DNA from: Bradyrhizobium sacchari | GTDB taxonomy: Bacteria; Pseudomonadota; Alphaproteobacteria; Rhizobiales; Xanthobacteraceae | Direction: 5' to 3' | Length of the DNA stretch: 35,394 nt | Assembly (NCBI RefSeq): GCF_002068095.1 | Contig: NZ_LWIG01000069.1 | Coordinates: forward strand, 95,701-131,094 | Shown here: piece by piece, positions 15,681 through 24,170 of the stretch | How positions within the stretch are numbered: the stretch's first letter is position 1 | Layout of the letters: each line of letters starts with the position of its first letter | Position numbers and translations under genes: made by a program | The notes under the pieces: model-generated | Databases searched by the model: none | What the model was told of the DNA's origin: nothing | Seen by the model: the letters and a program-made list of their open reading frames with translations, nothing else

Positions 15681-17585
15681 ATGAGCACCACCTCCAACTC
15701 CAAATTCCGCAGCAGCAAGGAAGCGCCGACCGAGCCGTTCAAGCGGTCCGTGGCCTCCTGCCTCAAGGCGATCGCGAAATCGCCCGAGCTCGACGTCTCC
15801 TTTGCCGCCGAGCGCCCGGGCCTTGCGCCCGGCAAGGCGCGGCTGCCGGAGCCGGCGCGCAAGATGACCAAGCGTGACGCCGCCATCGTGCGCGGCCACG
15901 CCGACTCCATCGCGCTCAAGATTGCCTGTCACGATCCCAAGGTTCATCGCAAGCTGATGCCCGGCAATCCGCAGGCGCGCGGCGTGTTTGAGGCGGTGGA
16001 GCAGGCGAGGGTCGAGGCGATCGGCGCGCGCCGGATGGCGGGCGTTGCCAAGAACCTCACCGCGATGCTCGATGACCATTTCCATCGCGGCAAGTTCGAC
16101 GAGATCACCGACCGCGCCGATGCGCCGCTGGCCGACGCGCTGGCGATGCTGGTGCGCGAGCGCCTCACCGGCATGGCGCCGCCGACGGCCGCCAAGAAGA
16201 TGGTCGATCTCTGGCGTCCGATCCTCGAAGACAAGATCGGCAAGCGGCTCGACCGGCTCGACGGTGTGGTCGAGGACCAGGCCAGGTTCGGCGACGCCGT
16301 GCATGACCTGCTCTCGGCGCTCGAGCTCGGCGACGAGCGCAATGCCGACAGCGAGGACAATGAGGACAACGACGAGAACCAGGACGGCGACAACGACCAG
16401 TCCGGCGCCGAAGGCTCGCCCGATTCCGATGCCGCGCAGGAGATGAGCGCCGACCAGGCGCAGGCGAGCTCGGAAGAGATGAGCGAGAGCGCGATGGAAA
16501 GCGCGCAGGCCTCGACCTCCGACACCTTCGACGACGGCGAGCTCGGCGACGACGAGACGCCTGGCGAGGCGACGCGTCCGAACGCGCACGGCAGGAACGA
16601 GCCGCGCGGGCCGGAATATCACGCCTTCGCGCCGAAGTTCGACGAGGTGATCGCCGCCGAAGACCTCTGCGACCATGACGAGCTGGAGCGCCTGCGCGCC
16701 TATCTCGACAAGCAGCTCGCGCATCTGCAGGGCATCGTCGCCCGTCTTGCCAACCGGCTGCAGCGCCGCCTGATGGCGCAGCAGAACCGCGCCTGGGAGT
16801 TCGATCTCGAAGAGGGCATCCTGGACCCCGCACGCCTGTCGCGCGTCGTCACCGATCCCTATCACCCGCTGTCCTTCATGCACGAGAAGGAGGCGACGTT
16901 CCGCGACACCGTGGTGACGCTGCTGCTCGACAATTCCGGCTCGATGCGCGGCCGCCCGATCACGGTCGCGGCGACCTGCGCCGACATTCTGGCGCGCACG
17001 CTGGAACGTTGCGGCGTCAAGGTCGAGATCCTCGGCTTCACCACGCGCGCCTGGAAGGGCGGGCAATCGCGCGAGGCGTGGCTTGCCGCCGGCAAGCCGG
17101 CCAATCCCGGTCGCCTCAACGATCTCCGCCACATCATCTACAAGTCCGCCGATGCCCCCTGGCGCCGTGCGCGGAAAAATCTTGGCCTGATGATGCGCGA
17201 GGGGCTGCTGAAGGAGAACATCGACGGCGAGGCGCTGGACTGGGCGCACAAGCGCCTGCTGGCGAGGGCCGAGCAGCGCAAGATCCTGATGATGATCTCG
17301 GACGGCGCGCCGGTCGACGATTCCACGCTGTCTGTCAATCCCGGCAATTATCTCGAGCGGCACCTGCGCCACATCATCGAGGAGATCGAGACCCGCTCGC
17401 CGGTCGAGCTGATCGCGATCGGCATCGGCCATGACGTGACGCGCTACTACCGCCGCGCGGTGACGATCGTGGACGCCGAAGAACTCGGCGGCGCCATCAC
17501 CGAAAAGCTCGCCGAGCTCTTCAGTGAGACCAACACCGCACCAACCCAGCCGGCCGGTCGCCCGCGACGCAAACTGCATTCGTGA
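15681..17585 (+). CDS. cobT: aerobic cobaltochelatase subunit CobT
   Basis: The 634-residue protein is the partner of CobS in cobalt insertion. It has an N-terminal helical domain, a very acidic low-complexity linker (about residues 210-300, rich in Asp, Glu, Asn and Gln) and a C-terminal von Willebrand A domain. The metal-ion site DNSGSMRG starts at Asp417, with Ser419 and Ser421, and the later ISDGAPVDDSTL completes the site. The frame is open upstream through the repeat, but the family start and a GAG-rich leader support ATG 15681. Its TGA overlaps the GTG of the next gene by 4 bases. A 668-codon antisense opening over this gene is a GC-rich shadow. Confidence 0.96.
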   Translation: MSTTSNSKFRSSKEAPTEPFKRSVASCLKAIAKSPELDVSFAAERPGLAPGKARLPEPARKMTKRDAAIVRGHADSIALKIACHDPKVHRKLMPGNPQARGVFEAVEQARVEAIGARRMAGVAKNLTAMLDDHFHRGKFDEITDRADAPLADALAMLVRERLTGMAPPTAAKKMVDLWRPILEDKIGKRLDRLDGVVEDQARFGDAVHDLLSALELGDERNADSEDNEDNDENQDGDNDQSGAEGSPDSDAAQEMSADQAQASSEEMSESAMESAQASTSDTFDDGELGDDETPGEATRPNAHGRNEPRGPEYHAFAPKFDEVIAAEDLCDHDELERLRAYLDKQLAHLQGIVARLANRLQRRLMAQQNRAWEFDLEEGILDPARLSRVVTDPYHPLSFMHEKEATFRDTVVTLLLDNSGSMRGRPITVAATCADILARTLERCGVKVEILGFTTRAWKGGQSREAWLAAGKPANPGRLNDLRHIIYKSADAPWRRARKNLGLMMREGLLKENIDGEALDWAHKRLLARAEQRKILMMISDGAPVDDSTLSVNPGNYLERHLRHIIEEIETRSPVELIAIGIGHDVTRYYRRAVTIVDAEELGGAITEKLAELFSETNTAPTQPAGRPRRKLHS

Positions 17586-18652
17586 GCACGAACCCATCCC
17601 GCCGCAGCTTTCTTGGCCACGCGGCGGCGGGATTTTCCTTTCTGGCGACCTCGCGCCTCGCGCGGGCGCAAGCGGCGACCGAGCCGCCGCCGCGCCCGCT
17701 CCAGGTCGAGCATGCCGTCACGGACCCCGTCAGCATCGAGGTCAATGCGCGCCAGATTCCGAGTTTCGAGCCGCGCGACCGCTCGCGCACGCGCTTCGGT
17801 TCGCTGGATTATCGCAGCGGCCTGGTGCTGACCTCGCCTTTTCGCGGCTTTGGCGGCCTCTCCGGCATCCGGCTCGACGCCAGGGGCGAGCGCTTCCTCG
17901 CGATCTCCGACCAGGGCGGCTGGTTCACCGGCCGCATCCGTTATTCCGGCAAGGCCATGGCCGGACTCGACGACGTCGAGGCCGCGCCGCTGCTGGGCGC
18001 GGAGGGGCGGCCGATCACCGAAAAGCGCATGTGGTGGGATTCGGAATCGCTGACGCGCGAGGGCAACCTCGTCTATGTCGGGCTCGAGCGCGTCAACCAG
18101 ATCCTGCGCTATGATTTCGCCAAGGGCGGCGTCCGCGCCCGCGGCGAGCCGATCCCGGTGCCCCCTGGTGTGCGCAAGCTGCCGCACAACAAGGGGCTGG
18201 AAGCGCTGGTCCTGGTGCCGAAAGGCCAGCCTCTCGCCGGCAGCCTGATCGCGTTCTCCGAGCGCGGGCTGGACGCCGACGGCAATCTACTCGCCTTCCT
18301 GATCGGCGGTCCGACGCCCGGCCAGTTCAGCGTGCGCCGGACCGAGAAGTTCGACATCAGCGACGCGGTGCTCTTGCCCTCCGGCGAGCTCCTGATCCTC
18401 GAACGCAAATTCTCCTGGTTCACCGGCGTCGACATCCGCATCCGCTCGATCCCGCTCAAGTCCATCGCGCCGGGCGCGGTGGTCGACGGCCCCGCGCTGT
18501 TCAAGGCCGATCTTGGCCAGGAGATCGACAACATGGAAGGCATCGATGCCCACGTCACCGCCGAGGGCGAGACCGTGCTGACGCTGGTCTCGGACGACAA
18601 TTTCTCCATGCTCCAGCGCACGCTGCTGCTGCAGTTCACGCTGGTGGAGTAG
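17582..18652 (+). CDS. esterase-like activity of phytase family protein, Tat-exported
   Basis: The 356-residue protein starts with a twin-arginine signal (PSRRSFLG, residues 5-12, a hydrophobic core, cleavage probably after ARAQA) and so should be folded before export to the periplasm. The mature part matches the esterase-like/phytase beta-propeller family: FGGLSGIRLD, FLAISDQGGW, MWWDSESLTREGNLVYVGLER, HNKGLEALVLVP and EGIDAH near the end. Metal-binding acidic residues are plausible in these repeats, but the substrate is unknown. The GTG start overlaps the cobT stop (GTGA at 17582), a strong sign of co-translation with cobT, although a link to cobalt chelation is not obvious. Confidence 0.88.
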   Translation: MSTNPSRRSFLGHAAAGFSFLATSRLARAQAATEPPPRPLQVEHAVTDPVSIEVNARQIPSFEPRDRSRTRFGSLDYRSGLVLTSPFRGFGGLSGIRLDARGERFLAISDQGGWFTGRIRYSGKAMAGLDDVEAAPLLGAEGRPITEKRMWWDSESLTREGNLVYVGLERVNQILRYDFAKGGVRARGEPIPVPPGVRKLPHNKGLEALVLVPKGQPLAGSLIAFSERGLDADGNLLAFLIGGPTPGQFSVRRTEKFDISDAVLLPSGELLILERKFSWFTGVDIRIRSIPLKSIAPGAVVDGPALFKADLGQEIDNMEGIDAHVTAEGETVLTLVSDDNFSMLQRTLLLQFTLVE

Positions 18653-18710
18653 TTCTCCGCCGTGGTCCTGGCGAAGGCCTGGGCGACGACGAAGTGAACG
18701 TCCGCGCAAT

Positions 18711-19424
18711 ATGCCGCGACAAACCGCCATGCCCCAGCTCCGCGCCATCGCTGCCGCGCTCCTCATCCTGCTTGCCGCGTCACCGCAGGCGCACGCCACG
18801 GCCGAGCACACCTATGCGAAGGGCGAGTACCCCATCATCGCGGGCGGGTGGGCGCCGAACCAGCGGCTCGCCATCGCCGTCCATGGCGAAGGCGAGGGCG
18901 CGCACGACAGGTTTCACGCCTATCTGATGTCGGAGCCGCAGCATCGCCGACTGGCGGTGCTGGACAACATCAGCCACGAGAACAATCTCGACACCGATGC
19001 CGACGCCTATTACGCGGAGTGGTCGCCCGACTCGCGCTATGTCGCGGTCTCCTTCCGTACCGAGCGTCACATCATGACGCTGAACATCTATGCGATCGAG
19101 GGCGACCGCGCGCGGCTGATCGGGACGCCGGACTTGTTTCGCAAGGCGACCGGCCGCACCGTCGTGGTCAAGACCGACGGCGACATGCGCACCTATGTCC
19201 CCACGGTAACGTGGCGGGGGCCGCGCCGCTACGACTTCAACGACTACCGTCTGTTCGTCGAGGACGACAGGACGCTGGCCGACAAGATCGACGAGCTCTG
19301 CAGCGTGACCAGAATGGAGGACGGCCGCTATTCGATCGAGTTTGCGGCCCACGCCACTGTGAGGATCGGGCGGGGGAAGCGCAACCGCATCGGCAAGCTG
19401 CGGCTCGGGGTTTTCCAGCGGTAA
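18711..19424 (+). CDS. secreted protein of unknown function, beta-propeller-like
   Basis: The 237-residue product has a Sec signal peptide: from MPQLRAIAAALLILLAASPQAHA it would be cut after AHA. Either ATG 18711 or ATG 18729 could start it; the second gives the more usual signal length, and neither has a strong Shine-Dalgarno. The mature part has WAPNQRLAIAVHGEGEG, DADAYYAEWSPDSRYVAVSFRTER and TVTWRGPRRYDFNDYRLF, repeats reminiscent of TolB/WD-like blades, but too few for a full propeller. It follows the phytase-like gene by 58 bases on the same strand and may share its transcript. I do not recognise a named family. Confidence 0.75.
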   Translation: MPRQTAMPQLRAIAAALLILLAASPQAHATAEHTYAKGEYPIIAGGWAPNQRLAIAVHGEGEGAHDRFHAYLMSEPQHRRLAVLDNISHENNLDTDADAYYAEWSPDSRYVAVSFRTERHIMTLNIYAIEGDRARLIGTPDLFRKATGRTVVVKTDGDMRTYVPTVTWRGPRRYDFNDYRLFVEDDRTLADKIDELCSVTRMEDGRYSIEFAAHATVRIGRGKRNRIGKLRLGVFQR

Positions 19425-19730
19425 TCGTTCCCGCGAGGTCGTGTCTCAATCGCCCCCGTCGTCCCGGGGCGCGCCAGCGCGAGCCCGGGACCCATAACCA
19501 CAGGGAGAGGTTTGGCGAAGACTCGTCGCTGCCAATCTTCGCCAAACACGATTCCGTGGCTATGGATCCCGGGCTCACGCTTCGCGTGCCCCGGGATGAC
19601 AGCTGAGACTGCAGTAACCCGCATGCATGGCCTCAACAGCGGCCATGCCGCCTGCGCAACTGGCAATTCGCCATCGACCGACTAAACTTCATGCAATCGC
19701 TTCCATCCCTCCTTCTCCGGAACTCCCCGC
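19425..19730. repeat. gap with palindromic element (19458-19600)
   Basis: The element starts GTCGTCCCGGGGCGCG at 19458 and ends with CCCCGGGATGAC at 19600. It also contains an inner inverted pair, TTTGGCGAAGA (19511-19521) against TCTTCGCCAAA (19537-19547). It is a variant of the GTCGTCCCGGC family. The remaining 130 bases before the Old Yellow Enzyme gene hold no gene and presumably its promoter. Confidence 0.8.
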
Positions 19731-20843
19731 ATGAGCGCCCTGTTTTCCCCGATCAAGCTGCGCGGCCTGACGCTGAAGAACCGCATCATGGTGTCGCCGA
19801 TGTGCCAGTATTCGGCCGACGACGGCGTCGCCACGGACTGGCACTTCACTCACATCAACAATCTCAGCCTGTCGGGCGCGTCGATGTTCTGCATCGAGGC
19901 GACCCATGTCGAGGCGATCGGCCGCATCACGCCGGGCTGCCTCGGGCTCTACAGCGATGCCTGCGAGGCCGCGCTGAAGCAGATCCTCACCTCGGTGCGC
20001 AAGCATTCCTCCACCGCGATCGCGATGCAGCTTGCCCATGCCGGGCGGAAAGCGTCGAGCGCGCGGCCCTGGGACGGCGGCCAGCTCATTCCGGAATCGC
20101 AAGGCGGCTGGCAGACGGTGGCGCCCTCGGCGCTGCCGCACAAGGAGGGCGAGGCCGCCCCGCTGGCGCTGGACGCAGCGGGCCTGAAGCGCATCCGCGA
20201 CGCCTTCGTCGACTGTGCGAAGCGCGCCGACCGGCTCGGCATCGACGCCATCGAGCTGCACGGCGCGCACGGTTATCTCATGCATCAGTTCCTGTCGCCG
20301 ATCTCGAACCGGCGCACGGATGAATATGGCGGCAGCCTGCAGAACCGCATGCGCTTCCCGCTCGAGATCTACGACGCCGTGCGCGCGGTGTTCCCCGCCG
20401 ACAAGCCGATCGGCATGCGGGTGTCGTCGACCGACTGGGTCGAGGGCGGCTGGGATCTGCCGCAGACCATCGAATTCGCGAACGCGCTGAAGGCGCGCGG
20501 CATCGACTGGATCGATGCCTCCTCCGGCGGCGTCTCGCCGCTGCAGAAGATTCCGCTCGGCCCCGGCTATCAGGTGCCGTTCGCCGAGGCCATCCGCCGC
20601 GAGACGGGAGTGACCACCATCGCCGTCGGCCTGATCTCCGAGGCGAAGCACGCCGAGGAGATCGTAGCTGGCGGCAAGGCCGACATGGTCGCGCTCGCCC
20701 GCGGCATGCTCTACGACCCCCGCTGGGGCTGGCACGCCGCCGCCGAGCTCGGCGGCGAAGTCGAAGCCCCACCGCAATACTGGCGCTCGCAGCCCTCGAC
20801 GCAAAAGGCGCTGTTCGGCAAGACCACGTTCGGAGCGCGGTGA
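19731..20843 (+). CDS. NADH:flavin oxidoreductase, Old Yellow Enzyme family (YqjM-like)
   Basis: The 370-residue FMN enzyme resembles the thermophilic-like YqjM/NamA class of ene-reductases, which reduce activated C=C bonds with NAD(P)H. Seen are the flavin-tuning Cys25 and Tyr27 in VSPMCQYSADDG, MQLAHAGRKASS, the substrate-binding His pair in ELHGAHGYLMHQFLSP, NRRTDEYGGSLQNRMRF, and the phosphate-binding AVGLISEAKHAEEIVAGGKADMVALARGML. The C-terminal RSQPSTQKALFGKTTF is usual for this class. Length fits. No regulator lies beside it, and the physiological substrate cannot be told. The ATG at 19731 begins exactly at the family start; upstream CTTCTCCGG is a poor Shine-Dalgarno. Confidence 0.92.
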   Translation: MSALFSPIKLRGLTLKNRIMVSPMCQYSADDGVATDWHFTHINNLSLSGASMFCIEATHVEAIGRITPGCLGLYSDACEAALKQILTSVRKHSSTAIAMQLAHAGRKASSARPWDGGQLIPESQGGWQTVAPSALPHKEGEAAPLALDAAGLKRIRDAFVDCAKRADRLGIDAIELHGAHGYLMHQFLSPISNRRTDEYGGSLQNRMRFPLEIYDAVRAVFPADKPIGMRVSSTDWVEGGWDLPQTIEFANALKARGIDWIDASSGGVSPLQKIPLGPGYQVPFAEAIRRETGVTTIAVGLISEAKHAEEIVAGGKADMVALARGMLYDPRWGWHAAAELGGEVEAPPQYWRSQPSTQKALFGKTTFGAR

Positions 20844-21158
20844 GGGGGCGTTCGCAGCGTACCTGCTGCACCTGCGGCGCGATGACCGCCCCGCACCCTC
20901 CGTCATTGCGAGCGCAGCGAAGCAATCCAGAATCCCTCCGTGGAAAGTCTCTGGATTGCTTCGCGGACCATTTCATCGGGCCGCGCTTCGCACGGACCCG
21001 TTCGCTCGCAACGACGGTGGAAGGCAGGCGTGCGTCACACGCCTAGTTCGTCGCCCCCATAAGAGTTACTCCTCACGCATCCGTAACTCGCCTCACCTTC
21101 CACGCACCGCAAAACTGGCCTACCCTCTCTGGGAGTCAACGCCTCACGGAGGCCGGCC
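20844..21158. repeat. gap with CGTCATTGCGAG-type palindromic element (20901-21016)
   Basis: From CGTCATTGCGAGCGCAGCG at 20901 to GCTCGCAACGACG at 21016 the sequence is an imperfect palindrome, with an inner pair AGCAATCCAGA / TCTGGATTGCT. A second copy lies at 22313-22437. No gene is seen in this 315-base gap; the remaining 140 bases should hold the promoter of the next gene. Confidence 0.85.
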
Positions 21159-21566
21159 ATGCGGTTTGGTGTTCGCAAAACTGCCCACGTGTTCGAGCGC
21201 GTGGGCCTCGCGATGGCGGGGGCCGCGTGCGGGCTGTTCGTCGGCGCATATGTCGGATCGGCGATCGCGCACCTGACCACCCAGGGCTTCCTTCTGCTGA
21301 TGATGCTGCTCGGCGCGGTCGGCTTCTATCTCGGCATCGACACGCCGCAGATGCCGTTCGACGAGGCGCACAGTTCCATCGACGCCGCCGAGTTTCTGAG
21401 CTCCGCCGGCACGCTCTGCGCCACGCTCACCGCGCTCGCCTCCGTCGCCGTCATCGTGCTCCGCCTCGACCCGCACATGGCCTGGAGCTGGCTCGTCCTG
21501 GTCGGCTGGACCGGCGGCGTTGCCATGCAGATCATCGCCGGCGCCAAGGCGCGGATGCGGAAGTAG
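21159..21566 (+). CDS. small multi-pass membrane protein, function unknown
   Basis: The 135-residue protein has four likely membrane helices: about residues 14-36 (GLAMAGAACGLFVGAYVGSA), 42-60 (GFLLLMMLLGAVGFYLG), 80-101 and 108-127. A polar loop, DTPQMPFDEAHSSIDAAEF, separates the second and third. A basic N-terminus (MRFGVRKTAH) and C-terminus (AKARMRK) place both ends in the cytoplasm by the positive-inside rule. The start is well supported by ACGGAGG eight bases before the ATG. I recall similar unnamed proteins in Bradyrhizobium; no domain is recognised. It stands alone between repeat-rich gaps. Confidence 0.75.
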   Translation: MRFGVRKTAHVFERVGLAMAGAACGLFVGAYVGSAIAHLTTQGFLLLMMLLGAVGFYLGIDTPQMPFDEAHSSIDAAEFLSSAGTLCATLTALASVAVIVLRLDPHMAWSWLVLVGWTGGVAMQIIAGAKARMRK

Positions 21567-21657
21567 CTTTCTTGATTGTCGGAAGAGATCGTGCCGCAAG
21601 CACACTGCGTTCCCACTCTGTTGCCGTGACCTCGCAAATCACCAGCACCGTTTGGTC

Positions 21658-21700
21658 GGCCCCCTCTCCCCAACCCTTCCCCGCAAGGGGGGAGGGAGCC
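21658..21700. repeat. short CCCTCTCCCC...GGGAGGGAG element
   Basis: CCCCTCTCCCCAACCCTTCC followed by GCAAGGGGGGAGGGAG is a short imperfect hairpin of a family also present at 23893-24024 and 26170-26286. It lies between the convergent membrane-protein and PilZ genes. Confidence 0.7.
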
Positions 21701-21750
21701 GAGCGGAGTGCCCGGCGCTGTTTTTGATCTGCAGTAAGAAGGACGTCCCT

Positions 21751-21996
21751 CTAAAACACCACGCCCACCCGCGTGCCGCGCTTCCACGCGATGCGGCAGC
21801 GCTTCTTGGTGTTGACGTGCAGCAGCTCGAAGCGATCGGGGATCTGCACCTGGCCGCCGAGATCGACGCAGGCCCCGCCCGGCGAATAGTCGATCAGCGT
21901 GCAGGGGATCACCGGCGCGCGTGGGTCGGTGATGATCTTGGCCTGGCGGGACACCAGGCCTGCGGGTTTCACGCGGGCATATTTACGCGGATGCAT
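21751..21996 (-). CDS. single-domain PilZ protein
   Basis: The 81-residue protein is a minimal PilZ domain, the family that binds cyclic di-GMP. The RxxxR box is RKYAR at residues 4-8 and the DxSxxG box is DYSPGG at 36-41, so both ligand-binding motifs are complete. It ends with RCRIAWKRGTRVGVVF, the typical last strand. A good Shine-Dalgarno (GGAGGAGA) lies eight to ten bases before the ATG. A longer frame is open upstream but runs through repeat sequence and is rejected. No effector domain is attached, so it would act by binding a partner when c-di-GMP is high; the partner is unknown. Confidence 0.88.
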   Translation of the reverse strand: MHPRKYARVKPAGLVSRQAKIITDPRAPVIPCTLIDYSPGGACVDLGGQVQIPDRFELLHVNTKKRCRIAWKRGTRVGVVF

Positions 21997-22023
21997 TGGC
22001 ACATCTCCTCCAACTCCGCTGTC

Positions 22024-22070
22024 GGCATGATCTTCGAAAAGTGTGAAGCGGTTTTCCGAAAGATCATGCC
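22024..22070. repeat. GCATGATC palindromic element
   Basis: The 47-base element runs from GGCATGATCTTCGAAAAG to TTTTCCGAAAGATCATGCC and pairs along almost its full length around GTGTGAAGCGG. This is a common Rhizobiales intergenic palindrome. It lies 28 bases upstream of the PilZ start. A longer mosaic relative is at 27713-27805. Confidence 0.85.
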
Positions 22071-22237
22071 GAACCAAAAAGGCTCGGCGGACTCTGTGCA
22101 GGATGATGCGGAGGAGTTGATGCGATCCGGCTAAGGTCGGCGGGAGAATTTTAATGAAAAGTGGCGGCGAGCGCGGAAAGTGGCGGTAGCGGGGTGCGGT
22201 GATGATGAGTTGCCCAGCCGTAATCTCAACCTCCGCC

Positions 22238-22282
22238 GTCGTCCCGGCCCCCGTGCGCAATTGCGCACTAGGCCGGGACGAC
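22238..22282. repeat. short version of the GTCGTCCCGGC element with TGCGCAATTGCGCA core
   Basis: Outer arms GTCGTCCCGGCC (22238-22249) and GGCCGGGACGAC (22271-22282) enclose the perfect 14-bp palindrome TGCGCAATTGCGCA (22254-22267). The same core is found in the right arm of the element at 24838-24975. Confidence 0.85.
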
Positions 22283-22312
22283 ACTGATCGTGTGGCGCGA
22301 CTCTGCCCACCA

Positions 22313-22437
22313 GCGTCATTGCGAGCCAACAGGTCCGCGCGAAGCGCGGCCCGATGACAGGCTCCGCGAAGCAATCCAGAATCTTTCCGCGGAGGGACTC
22401 TGGATTGCTTCGTCGCAAGAGCTCCTCGCAATGACGT
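22313..22437. repeat. CGTCATTGCGAG-type palindromic element, second copy
   Basis: It starts GCGTCATTGCGAGCC, holds AAGCAATCCAGAATC and TCTGGATTGCTTCG as internal complementary pair, and ends CTCGCAATGACG. It is related to 20901-21016 and sits 20 bases beyond the DUF2235 stop, between that gene and PilZ. Confidence 0.85.
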
Positions 22438-22456
22438 GTGGAGAGGCCGCGCCCCA

Positions 22457-23800
22457 TCACCCCGTCACCCCCTCATCCACCCCGGCCGCCGCCACATCAG
22501 CCCCCGGCGGCACCGGCATCGGCACGGTCACGTAAGCCTTCGGCAAGTTCACCGGCTTGTAGTCCGGGTCCACCGCCATCCGCTTCAACACGCTCTCATG
22601 CACATGCGCGCCTTCGGGGATGACGCGCGGCTCGCAGTCGGGGATGTAGAAGCCGAAAGTGACCCGCCGCTCCGGCCACTCCTTGTACTTCGCGCTCTTC
22701 GGCAGATATTCCAGCAGCCGCCAGGCCGCCGTCATCGAATTGTGCAATTCGCCCGACTTCCCCTCATAGGCCGGCGGCACATATTTGAACGGCGAGTTCT
22801 TGCGCGGGACGCCCCAGGCGAGCTGGTTCACGGTGCGCGGGTTGAAGTTCAGCCCGGCCTTCTCGGCCTCCTTGATCATCCAGATCAGCGGATATTTCGA
22901 TTCCCCGCTTTCCGCCTCCGGATAGCCGCCGCCGACGTCGCAATGCACGCCGGCGAACCACACCTGCAGAATGTCCTGCGGCACCTTCTTCTCGTCCGGC
23001 ACATAGCGGTTGCTCCAATAGTCCTGCGGCTCCCGGTACTGCTTCAGGCGGAACATGCAGCGCTGCTCGTCGATCGCGATCGCCTGCCGGAAGATCTTGA
23101 CGCTCGGATTGCGCAGCGTGAAGGCGAGCTCCTCCAGGCTGATCACGAAGAAGAAATTGTCGCGCCGCGGCACGATCACGCTCGCCACCGTGTCCCAGAC
23201 GCCGATGAAGTGGATGGTCGGCCAGCGCGTCGAGGTGATGCGCGCGAACTGCGCGGCGAGGTCGAATTCGTCCTTCGGCAGCGGCCCGTTCTCGTCGGTG
23301 ACGATGTCCTTGAGGTCCTCGACGTCGTTGCCGCGCCCGGTGCCGGAATATTGCTTGTAGGCGACGAGGCCCGAGCCTGCGAGGTTCGCCTGCTCCGGCG
23401 AGATCAGGCCGATCTTGTGAATGAGCCCCGCCAGCACGCGCACCGTGTAGGCCCCGCGCGAAAAACCGAACAGGTAGATCTTGTCGCCGGGCGCGTAATG
23501 CTCGACCAGGAAGCAATAGGCCGACAGCACGTTGGCATCCAGCCCGTAGCCGGTGGCGAGCCCCAGCACCAGGTTGATGTTGGCCTTCCAGCGGTGCCAC
23601 GTCGTCGGCTCCGTCACCGTGCCGACCCCGGGATCGTAGAACACCATCTGCCGCGGATGCGTCTTGTCCGTCTTGCGCAGGCAGCGATAGAGCTTCAGGA
23701 CGTTGGAGATGTTCTCCGAAATCTCGTTGCCGGTGCCGTCACAACAGATGACGAGGTTTTTCGGATCAAGCTTGTGGCCGGTATTGGCTGCGTGCTCCAT
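22457..23800 (-). CDS. DUF2235 alpha/beta-hydrolase-like protein
   Basis: The 447-residue protein is a DUF2235 protein, a group that includes Tle1-type phospholipases of type VI secretion and many uncharacterised hydrolases. It has the N-terminal VICCDGTGNE, the nucleophile elbow GFSRG at 112-116 (Ser114), FIGVWDTVAS with a candidate catalytic Asp, and WFAGVHCDVGGGYPE with the candidate His. No signal peptide, secretion domain or immunity gene is visible, so a stand-alone enzyme is more likely than a T6SS effector. GGAGG precedes the ATG by ten bases. A decayed copy of its first 60 codons and leader lies at 28490-28695, next to the AT-rich island. Confidence 0.88.
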   Translation of the reverse strand: MEHAANTGHKLDPKNLVICCDGTGNEISENISNVLKLYRCLRKTDKTHPRQMVFYDPGVGTVTEPTTWHRWKANINLVLGLATGYGLDANVLSAYCFLVEHYAPGDKIYLFGFSRGAYTVRVLAGLIHKIGLISPEQANLAGSGLVAYKQYSGTGRGNDVEDLKDIVTDENGPLPKDEFDLAAQFARITSTRWPTIHFIGVWDTVASVIVPRRDNFFFVISLEELAFTLRNPSVKIFRQAIAIDEQRCMFRLKQYREPQDYWSNRYVPDEKKVPQDILQVWFAGVHCDVGGGYPEAESGESKYPLIWMIKEAEKAGLNFNPRTVNQLAWGVPRKNSPFKYVPPAYEGKSGELHNSMTAAWRLLEYLPKSAKYKEWPERRVTFGFYIPDCEPRVIPEGAHVHESVLKRMAVDPDYKPVNLPKAYVTVPMPVPPGADVAAAGVDEGVTG

Positions 23801-23892
23801 GGGATGCGCCTCCGGGTGATGCTACCCGGGCGAGTATAGCGGAGTTGCGCGACGGAGTGGAGACGATGGTGGGCGTTGCGACGGCGGTGCGC

Positions 23893-24024
23893 TCCCTCGC
23901 CCCGCCCTTCGCGGGGAGAGGGTTGGGGTGAGGGGCTGCCTCCACAAAAACGGTGGCAGAGTGACTCGCGGACCCGGAATTTGCTCCGCAAATTTCGCCT
24001 CTCCCCGCAGGCGGGGAGAGGCGA
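23893..24024. repeat. CCCTCTCCCCGC-type hairpin repeats
   Basis: A hairpin CTCGCCCCGCCCTTCGCGGGGAGAG at its left end and CTCTCCCCGCAGGCGGGGAGAG at its right end bracket a segment with GGGTTGGGGTGAGGGG. It is the longer form of the 21658-21700 element and lies between the DUF2235 start and the small basic-protein gene. Confidence 0.75.
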
Positions 24025-24035
24025 AGAATCCCACC

Positions 24036-24170
24036 CTACTTCTTCTTCGCCGGCCCGAAATCCGGCTGCCAGGCCGCCTCCTTGCGGCTTGGTGCCGCGG
24101 CGATCACCTTGGCTTTGTCCTTCTTCGGCTTCTTGGCTTCGCGATTGCTGCGTTGCTGTCCCTTGGCCAT
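24036..24170 (-). CDS. 44-residue Lys-rich protein, function unknown
   Basis: The frame reads MAKGQQRSNREAKKPKKDK and ends GPAKKK, with 12 Lys and a single Trp-containing stretch AAWQPDFG. An AGGAGA Shine-Dalgarno lies nine bases before ATG 24170; an in-frame ATG at 24191 would overlap it. Small basic proteins starting MAKGQQRSNREAKKPK are, as I recall, common in Bradyrhizobium and relatives, where they are unnamed. It may bind nucleic acid, but nothing beyond charge supports this. Confidence 0.7.
   Translation of the reverse strand: MAKGQQRSNREAKKPKKDKAKVIAAAPSRKEAAWQPDFGPAKKK

Noticed and set aside
15591..17597. 668-codon open frame antisense to cobT
   Set aside because: It is the GC-rich shadow of a clear CobT; its translation is Arg/Gly/Ala/Val/Leu-rich with no domain, and the sense frame carries all family motifs.
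21997..22431. N-terminal extension of the PilZ protein
   Set aside because: The upstream frame runs through two palindromic repeats, and GGAGGAGA marks the start at 21996.
22457..23800. Type VI secretion effector
   Set aside because: DUF2235 is found in Tle1 effectors, but no VgrG, PAAR, adaptor or immunity gene is adjacent; a stand-alone hydrolase is more likely.
22438..23839. Long plus-strand frame opposite the DUF2235 gene
   Set aside because: It is antisense to a gene with the GFSRG nucleophile motif, starts in a repeat and shows no domain.
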